DNA from: Parapedobacter sp. SGR-10
GTDB taxonomy: Bacteria; Bacteroidota; Bacteroidia; Sphingobacteriales; Sphingobacteriaceae
NCBI RefSeq assembly: GCF_011030405.1
Contig: NZ_JAAJTJ010000007.1
Location: 62,001 to 126,000, forward strand
Reading direction: 5' to 3'
DNA length: 64,000 nt
Below are positions 9,645-17,152 of this stretch, piece by piece (positions within the stretch are counted from its first letter, which is position 1; each line of letters starts with the position of its first letter). The translations under genes and the position numbers were made by a program. The notes below the pieces were generated by a model. The model saw nothing but the letters and a program-made list of their open reading frames with translations, did not search any database and had not been told where the DNA came from.

Positions 9645-10931
9645 ATGAAAGCTGTTCAAATCTTACTGCTTATCCTATGTATATCGATCTGCTCGTCTTG
9701 TAGTAAGACGAACGGCGATATTGATATTAATACTGGTAGCGAAGGAGAGGACAAGGGTACGGTGGATGAGGATGTCGATGCTGACGGAAGCCGCATCTAT
9801 TATGTTTCCTCACTAGCCCGGGGAAGAGGAGACGGAGAAGAGGCCTTGCACGCCGCCGATTTTTTAGATGATAAATTTTGGGTGAAAGTGCAACAGGAGC
9901 TACAAACCCGATCTGTCACGGTGAAATTTGCTGTAGGGAATTATCAAAGGGCATACACGGAGAAGACCTTTACGCTAAAGGGTATGGGGCATGATACGCA
10001 TCACCTTATATTGGAAGGTTCGGATACACAGCAGACCATTTTTACAGCACCTAAGATAGGTGATAGCGAAACCGTGGTGCCGTTGATGGTGTCGATTATG
10101 GATTGTCAAAATATAACGATCCGTGATTTTCACTTTAGGGGAGAAGGGAGTGTTCGATATGTGCTCCGAGTGAGCTCCACGCCTGAGGGGGGAACCAAGA
10201 ATATTTCGATCGAGGATTGTTCGTGGGTAGATATGCCGGGCGTTGTCGCTGGGCCGACAGGGACGATAAACCCTACGACGTCCCATATTACGTTTAAAAA
10301 CTGTACGTTTAAACGAATTGGTACAGAGTCTGGTCATATGATCTATAATGCGCACGGTGTGCAGCATGTACACGTTATAGATTCCCATTTCGAAGATATG
10401 TATGGGTATGGAGATTACGTGCGGTTTAGGGATAATTGTGATTATGCGCTGGTCAGTGGATGTACCTTTGTACATAACGCTAATGCCGGTAGAGCCAGGC
10501 TTTTTATTTCGGTACCGAATTTTAACAGTTCGGTTGACGGGCGTATCGAAACTTTTGGTACCCACTATGTTTTTGTTAATAATACATTCGTGGACCACAG
10601 CAATACACTAGAGCGTGCTATCGCTTTTCATCATTATGGTTATAACCGGCCTGGATTCAGCTATTTGTTAACGTCAGAAGAAGGAGCGATTTTGGAGTCA
10701 GGAACCGTTGCTGAAAAGAAACAGCTTTTACTAGAAAATTTTGCGGTAAATATGGATTTGATTCGGATATACAACAATCATTATCCTTCACATATCGACA
10801 GTGAAGTGGCGTTCGGTAGTTTTGCTAGTTCTGGAGCAGAATCTAAAGGCTGGGAAGGATTTGTCGGGGTTTTCGAAACGGTGAATAGCAGTAGTGAGCC
10901 TTTTGATTGGGAAATGGAAGATCCGCAATAA
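9645..10931 (+). CDS. Lipoprotein right-handed beta-helix protein, candidate polysaccharide lyase/hydrolase (tandem copy 2)
   Basis: 428 residues, a paralogue of the previous protein with the same helix rungs (DCQNITIRDFHFRGEG, NISIEDCSWVDMPG, THITFKNCTFKR type, HVIDSHFEDMYG, VFVNNTFVDHSN). The difference is the anchor: ILLLILCISICSSCSK makes it a lipoprotein (Cys about 19), followed by an acidic Gly/Asp-rich linker (about 22-47) typical of surface-exported Bacteroidota lipoproteins. RFRDN and IAFHHYGYN are retained. The pair therefore provides a secreted form and a surface-tethered form of one activity, probably an early step in polymer cleavage. Lyase function is inferred from fold and from the lyase gene 16 bases downstream. 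Confidence 0.75.
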   Translation: MKAVQILLLILCISICSSCSKTNGDIDINTGSEGEDKGTVDEDVDADGSRIYYVSSLARGRGDGEEALHAADFLDDKFWVKVQQELQTRSVTVKFAVGNYQRAYTEKTFTLKGMGHDTHHLILEGSDTQQTIFTAPKIGDSETVVPLMVSIMDCQNITIRDFHFRGEGSVRYVLRVSSTPEGGTKNISIEDCSWVDMPGVVAGPTGTINPTTSHITFKNCTFKRIGTESGHMIYNAHGVQHVHVIDSHFEDMYGYGDYVRFRDNCDYALVSGCTFVHNANAGRARLFISVPNFNSSVDGRIETFGTHYVFVNNTFVDHSNTLERAIAFHHYGYNRPGFSYLLTSEEGAILESGTVAEKKQLLLENFAVNMDLIRIYNNHYPSHIDSEVAFGSFASSGAESKGWEGFVGVFETVNSSSEPFDWEMEDPQ

Positions 10932-10947
10932 ATCAGGATGAATTAAA

Positions 10948-13212
10948 ATGAGAAATGTGTTAAAAAAAATTATTTATTGTACAGCCCTGATGCTGTATGC
11001 TCTACTGGTCAGTTCCTTTGGGAGTGCTGCGGACAAAAACAGGAGCCAGGAAGTCATTCCATGGGCTGATATTCGAAAGGATCATCCCCGGATTTTCCTC
11101 AACAGGGATATGCTTCCCGAGATCCGTTCACGGGCTCAGGGCGTTCTCGCGCAGGATTTTGCCCGGCTAAAAAAGGAAGTGGACGCATTGCCTTTAGATG
11201 CGCCGGTCATCCTGGATCATAGCTTGTTTTCGGAAACTAAAGATGGAAAGATAAAATTCAAAAAGCAGAGTGTCCACGGGAATAAGTTATTCAAGTATAA
11301 TGGCGGAGAAGAAGCTGTTAAAGCAGCTCTCGTCTACTTGATTACGGGGGAGCGCGTGTATTTAGAGAAGGCAGTTAATTACATCAGGTTGGCGAATTAT
11401 GTCTTTCAATGGACGGCACAAAGGGGGCTCTGGGTGGATTCGATCGGTCAGGTGAGGATCAACGCGCTGACGGCTTATGATTGGGTGTGTTCAGAGCTGG
11501 ATACGGCCCAGCGCAAAGAATTGTTAATGCCGATGTTAGATTACATTGCCAAATCACAACCCGATGGTGAATATACGTTCCGGAGAAGTAAAGGCGGGCC
11601 CCAAAGTGGAGGATATGGGGAGCGGCCGCTAGAATGGTTTGCCGGATTGGCCGGTTATGGTGATGGCGTGGATGATGCACGTGCGGAGGGCATGTTGAAA
11701 AGAGGGGGTAAGCTGTATACCGATATGATGAATTACAGAGAAAATATATCAGCCGGATCCGGACTGCTTGCAGCCTCTACGGTAACTTATTCATTCTCGA
11801 CCTATCCATACGGTACGTTCCATTTTCTCCATACACTGCATTCTGCCTTCAACCAGGATGTCACCGGCCGGTGGAAACAGATGTTGGATTATCCGAACTG
11901 GTTCGATTGGGCGGCGCTGAAATTATATCCCGACGGGGATATGTTGTTCCATGGGATTGGCGATATATTCCATACCGATAACCGGGCCCGGACCACATAT
12001 ATGTACACGCACATGGCCCAGGTCATTCACTTTTACAGTGATAAGTATCCAAAGCGGATGGATGCGGTTTATGCCCTGCAGAACAGATTGCCGGACAATC
12101 AGAAGAAGATCCAGGTGAGCCTCTATCCCTTTCTCCCTTATATATTGACCAAATTCAATCTAGACAAGGTAGTAAATACCACAGCTCATATAGACTATGG
12201 CAGGTATTTTTATAATTCCAGTTTTGGGCTGTTGCTGATGAGGTCGGGCAAAGGGGACGATGATACTTATGCAAGTTTTCGGTTTGGAGCCAGGCAGATC
12301 AATCACCAGCAATACGATGACCTGAGCTTCATTATTTATAAGAAAAACTTTTTGGCGTTGGATGGAGGAAGCCGGACAGAGACCTATCACCACCACAACT
12401 TTGCGCCACAGAGTGTCGCACATAATACGATCCTGATTCACGAACCTCAGGAAGCGATGCCACATTTTTGGAAAGCCTGGGGGTATAAGCCGGATGGGAA
12501 GACTTATTATAATCACGGGGGGCAATATAAAAAAGATCGGGGCGTGGCCCTGGCGTTACACAGTACGGATGATTTCATCTATGCGGCAGGAGATGGCACG
12601 AAGAATTATTCCGAAGTAAAGAGTAAAGAAGTCGTTCGGCAGTTCGTCTATCTCAAACCCAACCTCTTCGTGATCTATGATCGGGTAACCTCGGTTCGGA
12701 AAGACCAAAAGAAAGAATTTTTGATCCGTTTTCAGGAAGAACCGGTATTGCTTGGAAACAACCAATGGAAGGCGACTCATGACGGAACTCTTCTGGTCTC
12801 TACGCTACTTCCGCGATCTCCGAGCTATAATCTTGTAGGTGGACCGGGTCGGGAATTTGAGGCGTCCGGTCAGAACTGGGAACTACCCGGCGGAGCGAAT
12901 TGGGCGGATCAATTTAAAACTACCGGAAAGTGGCGACTGGAAATCAGCGATTCGGAAGAACAGGTCAACAGCACATTTTTAAATGTATTGCAGGCCGCGG
13001 CTTCCTCTACTGCCACTCCGGTTAACAAGGAGTTGCGGCAAACCGCACAACATGATATCGTGACGATTGTCGATGAGGCAGGTAACAAATGGGAACTGTC
13101 CTTCAACAAAAAAGAGGAGATAGGCCTTCACATCAGAATAGAAGATAAGAATGGGCGGATAAAGCATGATAAATACCTGGATAATACGATTGAAACAAAC
13201 GGCAGAAAATGA
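10948..13212 (+). CDS. Heparinase II/III-like polysaccharide lyase
   Basis: 754 residues with a signal peptide (TALMLYALLVSSFGSAA, cleavage about 28). The N-terminal half is alpha-helical, beginning with a family-typical WADIRKDHPRIFLNRDMLPEIRSRA motif and carrying NALTAYDWV and GERPLEWFAGLAGYGDG. The C-terminal half is the heparinase II/III beta-sandwich: SFRFGARQINHQQYDDLSF with His453, YHHHNFAPQSVAHNT with His492, then QFVYLKPNLFVIYDRV. Enzymes of this type cleave uronic-acid-containing polymers (heparin, alginate, ulvan relatives and others) by beta-elimination; the exact PL family cannot be fixed by eye. It follows the beta-helix pair by 16 bases and probably works on oligosaccharides in the periplasm. 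The product would be a 4,5-unsaturated uronosyl sugar. Confidence 0.85.
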   Translation: MRNVLKKIIYCTALMLYALLVSSFGSAADKNRSQEVIPWADIRKDHPRIFLNRDMLPEIRSRAQGVLAQDFARLKKEVDALPLDAPVILDHSLFSETKDGKIKFKKQSVHGNKLFKYNGGEEAVKAALVYLITGERVYLEKAVNYIRLANYVFQWTAQRGLWVDSIGQVRINALTAYDWVCSELDTAQRKELLMPMLDYIAKSQPDGEYTFRRSKGGPQSGGYGERPLEWFAGLAGYGDGVDDARAEGMLKRGGKLYTDMMNYRENISAGSGLLAASTVTYSFSTYPYGTFHFLHTLHSAFNQDVTGRWKQMLDYPNWFDWAALKLYPDGDMLFHGIGDIFHTDNRARTTYMYTHMAQVIHFYSDKYPKRMDAVYALQNRLPDNQKKIQVSLYPFLPYILTKFNLDKVVNTTAHIDYGRYFYNSSFGLLLMRSGKGDDDTYASFRFGARQINHQQYDDLSFIIYKKNFLALDGGSRTETYHHHNFAPQSVAHNTILIHEPQEAMPHFWKAWGYKPDGKTYYNHGGQYKKDRGVALALHSTDDFIYAAGDGTKNYSEVKSKEVVRQFVYLKPNLFVIYDRVTSVRKDQKKEFLIRFQEEPVLLGNNQWKATHDGTLLVSTLLPRSPSYNLVGGPGREFEASGQNWELPGGANWADQFKTTGKWRLEISDSEEQVNSTFLNVLQAAASSTATPVNKELRQTAQHDIVTIVDEAGNKWELSFNKKEEIGLHIRIEDKNGRIKHDKYLDNTIETNGRK

Positions 13213-13224
13213 TAACTTAGTGAT

Positions 13225-14631
13225 ATGAAAACTACCCTTAATTTTATCTTATCGCTGCAGCTTATATTTGTGCTCAGCCTGGTTCCCTTTATATCACCTG
13301 CTCAGCAGCACGCGACAGACGGAGAAGTAACCGGAATAATAGAAAAAGAATCGCCGGATTTACTCAAGCTATATCAGCATCTGCACGCTAATCCGGAGCT
13401 GTCGTTCCAGGAGAAGGAAACCGCGAAGCTGATGGCCGGTGAGCTGCGAAAGGCCGGGTTTGAAGTTAGCGAGAATATCGGTGGCTATGGTGTCGTTGGC
13501 CTGCTCAGAAACGGCGAGGGCCCCACTGTGATGATACGGACGGATATGGACGCGCTTCCCATTAAGGAAGACACGGGTCTTCCGTACGCCAGTCAGGTGA
13601 CGGCTACGGATGCTAGTGGCAAGGTCGTACCGGTCATGCACGCCTGTGGGCATGATCTGCACATGACGACCTGGGTCGGCGTCGCCCGGGTATTCAGTCA
13701 GATGAGATCAAACTGGAAAGGTACGCTGGTCTTCATCGCACAGCCTGCGGAAGAAAAACTGACCGGTGCAAGGGCGATGATCGCAGATGGGTTATTTACG
13801 AAATTTCCCCGACCGGATTATGGACTTGCCCTGCATGTCAACCCGGCGTTAGAAGTCGGTAAAGTAGGTTATAAATCGGGATATGCCCTGGCTAATTCGG
13901 AGAGCCTGACGATCACGGTTAAGGGAAAAGGTGGTCATGGGGCTACGCCACATACGAGTATTGACCCTATTGTCATGGCGTCCAAAATAGTTCTCGGACT
14001 GCAGACGATCGTCAGCCGGGAGCTTTCTCCGCTTGAATCGCCCTCGGTAATCTCCGTGGGTTCTATACACGGCGGAACGACGGGAAATATTATACCGAAC
14101 GAAGTAGAAATGAAACTTACCGTACGTTCTTTCAGCGACGAAAGCCGGGAGGCTATCATCGGTAAGATCGGGCGTATATGCCGGGGTGTTGCATTAGCGG
14201 CTGGATTAGAAGAAAAGGATTACCCGGTAATCGAGTCTACCACATTATATACACCGGCACAGGTTCGGGAACTCACAAAAAATAAGCCTTCGGGGGCAAC
14301 GGCGGACAATTATAACCCTTCGGTCTATAACGACCCGGTACTCACCGGCAAGGTGGCCACTGCTTTCAGAGCGACATTCGGCGAAGGGAATGTGGTCGAA
14401 CTTCCGCCGGAAATGTTCGGTGAGGATTTCAGCAACTACACCCGGGTATCGCCCCGGATCCCCACATTGATCTATTCATTAGGTACTTCTGCTCCTTTTA
14501 CGGATAATGTACGGAGCTACCATCCGACGCATTCTAGCAAGTTCAGTCCGGTGATCGGGCTTGGCCTTACTACGGGTATACGGAGCATGAGTGCGGCCAT
14601 CTTCAGCTTGCTGAACAGTTCGCCGGATTAA
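13225..14631 (+). CDS. Secreted M20-family amidohydrolase (hippurate/IAA-amino-acid hydrolase type)
   Basis: 468 residues with a signal peptide (FILSLQLIFVLSLVPFISPAQ, about 6-27), so it acts outside the cytoplasm. M20D-type metal motifs are all present: RTDMDALPIKE, HACGHD (His139, Cys141, His143), the acidic pair in QPAEEKL (Glu176-Glu177), ALHVNP, and FGEDFSNY near the C terminus. The lid/dimerisation domain contains KGKGGHGATPH. Family members split N-acyl or amide bonds between an acid and an amino acid. It sits 12 bases after the lyase gene, so its substrate is probably an amide on the glycan or on a released fragment. Periplasmic M20 enzymes inside a lyase PUL are not the usual repertoire. 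Confidence 0.9.
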   Translation: MKTTLNFILSLQLIFVLSLVPFISPAQQHATDGEVTGIIEKESPDLLKLYQHLHANPELSFQEKETAKLMAGELRKAGFEVSENIGGYGVVGLLRNGEGPTVMIRTDMDALPIKEDTGLPYASQVTATDASGKVVPVMHACGHDLHMTTWVGVARVFSQMRSNWKGTLVFIAQPAEEKLTGARAMIADGLFTKFPRPDYGLALHVNPALEVGKVGYKSGYALANSESLTITVKGKGGHGATPHTSIDPIVMASKIVLGLQTIVSRELSPLESPSVISVGSIHGGTTGNIIPNEVEMKLTVRSFSDESREAIIGKIGRICRGVALAAGLEEKDYPVIESTTLYTPAQVRELTKNKPSGATADNYNPSVYNDPVLTGKVATAFRATFGEGNVVELPPEMFGEDFSNYTRVSPRIPTLIYSLGTSAPFTDNVRSYHPTHSSKFSPVIGLGLTTGIRSMSAAIFSLLNSSPD

Positions 14632-14661
14632 CAGAAACACTTTATTATTTGAGAAATTACA

Positions 14662-15564
14662 ATGAATTTTTTTGACGGTAAAAGAATCGGAGTTATAGGG
14701 CTTGATGCCATGCACGCTGTTGCACTTACAAAATTCATCAATACCAATACATTGCCCCGGTATGCCGGTTACCGTGTCGTGGCGGCATACCCGCACGCCG
14801 GCACTATCCCGGAGGACCGAAAGGAGCGTGTGGCCGGATATATCCAAACGGTGCAGGGATTGGGGGTGAAGATGGTGGATTCGATTGGGGAGCTGCTTCG
14901 ACAGGTCGACTTTGTCATCCTCACCAGCAATAATGGGTACGTACACTTAGAGCAGGCAGCCCCTGTTCTGGAGGCACGGAAATTACTGTTTATAGACAAG
15001 CCTATCGCGGCAACGCTGGAAGATACAAGAGCTATATTCCGCCTGTCGGAACAGTATAACACGCCTGTTTTTTCTTCCTCGGCGCTACGTTTTATAGATA
15101 GCCTGCGCGATTTAAAAAATGAAAATATCGGAGACATACTGGGCGCACAGACTTTTAGCCCGGCAAGTACAAAACCGGACCTGCCCGATCTCCTCTGGTA
15201 CGGTATACACGGTATAGAGATGTTGTATGCCGTTATGGGCACGGGCTGTGCTACGGTTACGAGAACCGCGACACCGGATTTCGACTATGTGGTCGGCGTC
15301 TGGGAGGATGGACGTATCGGATCGTACCGGGGCATGCGCAAGGGACGTACCGGATTTGGCGGAACCGTATATGGCAGCCGGAAAAACAGTGTATTGGGTG
15401 GATTTGGTGGGTACGAACCTTTGGCAGCAGCGGTCCTAGACTTTTTTCAGACGGGCCGGCCACCGGTATCGCCCCGGGAGACCATAGAAATGATAACATT
15501 TATTATGGCTGCCGAGGAAAGTAAACAGCATAACGGACGGACAATCCATATAAAAAATATATGA
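14662..15564 (+). CDS. Gfo/Idh/MocA-family NAD(P)-dependent oxidoreductase
   Basis: 300 residues with no export signal, so probably cytoplasmic. The N-terminal Rossmann part starts with KRIGVIGLDAMHA (a variant of GxGxxG) and carries DFVILTSNNGYVHLEQAAPVLE. The LLFIDKP segment at about 110-116 is the counterpart of the family's EKP motif, with Asp in place of Glu. The C-terminal alpha/beta domain includes WYGIHGIEMLYAVMG and GGYEPLAAAVLDFFQTGRPPVSPRETIEM. Such enzymes oxidise, reduce or epimerise sugars and sugar acids. At 300 residues it is short for the family. It may process the sugar released by the lyase system; the substrate is not visible from sequence. Its stop codon overlaps the next start by 4 bases. 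Confidence 0.85.
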   Translation: MNFFDGKRIGVIGLDAMHAVALTKFINTNTLPRYAGYRVVAAYPHAGTIPEDRKERVAGYIQTVQGLGVKMVDSIGELLRQVDFVILTSNNGYVHLEQAAPVLEARKLLFIDKPIAATLEDTRAIFRLSEQYNTPVFSSSALRFIDSLRDLKNENIGDILGAQTFSPASTKPDLPDLLWYGIHGIEMLYAVMGTGCATVTRTATPDFDYVVGVWEDGRIGSYRGMRKGRTGFGGTVYGSRKNSVLGGFGGYEPLAAAVLDFFQTGRPPVSPRETIEMITFIMAAEESKQHNGRTIHIKNI

Positions 15565-17096
15565 TCACGATGGCTTATAGAAAACATATAACGGTAGGCG
15601 TACTATGCTGTACTTTATTGATATCCTTGCTGTTTGCAGGCTGTAACCCGCGTGTTCCGCACCATTTCGATCAGGAAACTGAAGAGAACATCAAGCTGGA
15701 TTCGACCGTTCTCGGGGTGAGTGTCGTGGCAGACAGCCTGATTGTTCCCTGGGAACTTGTATGGGGGCCGGATGACCGGATCTGGGTGGTCGAAGAAAGA
15801 GGCCATATCATGCGTATCAATCCTTCGACCGGAGAAAAACGTATTATTTTAAAATTGCCGATCGGCGCACGCCCCGAGGGAGCACAGGCGCTCCTGGTCC
15901 ATCCGGACCAAAAACGATATCCCTATGTGTATGTCCATTATAAAAAGATCAAGGAAGACGGAAAAAGATACCATATTCTGGAGCGGTATGAATACCGGAG
16001 AGATACCCTTCTTCGTCCGAAGGTAATTATGGAACAGCTGGCCGGTAAGTCACATAGCGGCTCCAGGTTGGCCTTTCATACCCCGCGGCGTATTTTATGG
16101 GCTACCGGCGACCAGGCGATCAAGGGTGCTACCCAGGATCCAAACAGTTTCCACGGAAAAGTGTTACGCATGGATCTGGACGGGAATATCCCTGACGATA
16201 ATCCTACTCCGGGCTCCTATGTCTATGCCCTGGGATTCAGGAATATGCAGGGCCTGGTGGTCACACCGAAGGGACAGATCTATACTTCTGAACACGGGGA
16301 TGCGAGTGACGATGAGATCAATCGTATTGTCGGCAACGGAAACTACGGTTTCCCTGCAATCGAGGGAACGGTAGACAATGACATCGAACGTGAATTTGCC
16401 CTGGAGCACAACACAATCGCTCCTCTTATCGCATGGACTCCCACAATCGCTCCGGCGGGACTGGATTATTATTCATCGATGAAAATCCCGGAGTGGAATA
16501 ATGCCCTGCTCCTGGTTATGCTGAAGGGACAGGGGCTCCGGGTGCTGAACCTGAACGAGGAGGGAGACAGAATAGAGAAGGAGGAAGTCTTTCTGGAGAA
16601 GATGTATGGAAGGATCAGGGCGATCTGTGTTTCGCCTGATGGTGATGTGTATATCTCGACTTCCAATCACGACTGGAATCCCATGACTTCCCCGGACCGG
16701 CGGGATGACCGTATTCTGCGTATTGCGAAGGTCAAAGAGGCGGTTAAAGCTCCGATATACGGGAAGAATGCTGCTGATATTTCCGCACAACCGAAAACCG
16801 GCGAGGTGCTTTATCAACAGTATTGTATGTCCTGTCATAAGAATAAGGGAAAGGGACTGAAGGGTATTTATCCCGCACTGGCCTCATCAGAAGTGGTGAA
16901 AGACAGTGAAGAGCTGATAAGAACGTTGGTAAACGGCAAAAAAAGCGGGGATTATGCGATGCCTTCCTTTACCTTCCTGGCAGACGAAGACATGGTGCGG
17001 GTTGTCAATTATGTCCGTACAAATTTCGGCAATGATTATAAAGAGATAGACAGGACAGCGGTGCAGGAGATACGTGAGAAAGTGCAGAAGAAATAG
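15561..17096 (+). CDS. PQQ-type glucose/sorbosone dehydrogenase (GSDH) fused to cytochrome c, lipoprotein
   Basis: 511 residues. The lipoprotein signal VLCCTLLISLLFAGC places the Cys at about 28 when counting from 15561; an alternative ATG lies at 15570. The main domain (about 45-390) is a six-bladed propeller of the soluble PQQ aldose dehydrogenase type: VPWELVWGPDDRIWVVEERG, EGAQALLVHPD, SHSGSRLAF, YALGFRNMQGL, and SEHGDASDDEINRI. A C-terminal class I cytochrome c follows, with heme-binding CMSCH at 422-426 and probable distal Met467 in YAMPSF. It would oxidise an aldose in the periplasm and pass electrons to the respiratory chain. The start overlaps the upstream stop (ATGA), indicating translational coupling. 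Whether the organism makes PQQ cannot be seen here. Confidence 0.9.
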   Translation: MITMAYRKHITVGVLCCTLLISLLFAGCNPRVPHHFDQETEENIKLDSTVLGVSVVADSLIVPWELVWGPDDRIWVVEERGHIMRINPSTGEKRIILKLPIGARPEGAQALLVHPDQKRYPYVYVHYKKIKEDGKRYHILERYEYRRDTLLRPKVIMEQLAGKSHSGSRLAFHTPRRILWATGDQAIKGATQDPNSFHGKVLRMDLDGNIPDDNPTPGSYVYALGFRNMQGLVVTPKGQIYTSEHGDASDDEINRIVGNGNYGFPAIEGTVDNDIEREFALEHNTIAPLIAWTPTIAPAGLDYYSSMKIPEWNNALLLVMLKGQGLRVLNLNEEGDRIEKEEVFLEKMYGRIRAICVSPDGDVYISTSNHDWNPMTSPDRRDDRILRIAKVKEAVKAPIYGKNAADISAQPKTGEVLYQQYCMSCHKNKGKGLKGIYPALASSEVVKDSEELIRTLVNGKKSGDYAMPSFTFLADEDMVRVVNYVRTNFGNDYKEIDRTAVQEIREKVQKK

Positions 17097-17152
17097 GATA
17101 CGCTAAGCAGTTAGGGAATAAATTTTACATAAAATCACTAAATAATATAATA

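Noticed and set aside
9975..10598. Minus-strand open frame of 207 codons opposite the second beta-helix gene
   Set aside because: Antisense shadow; the plus-strand protein is paralogous to its neighbour over this whole stretch.
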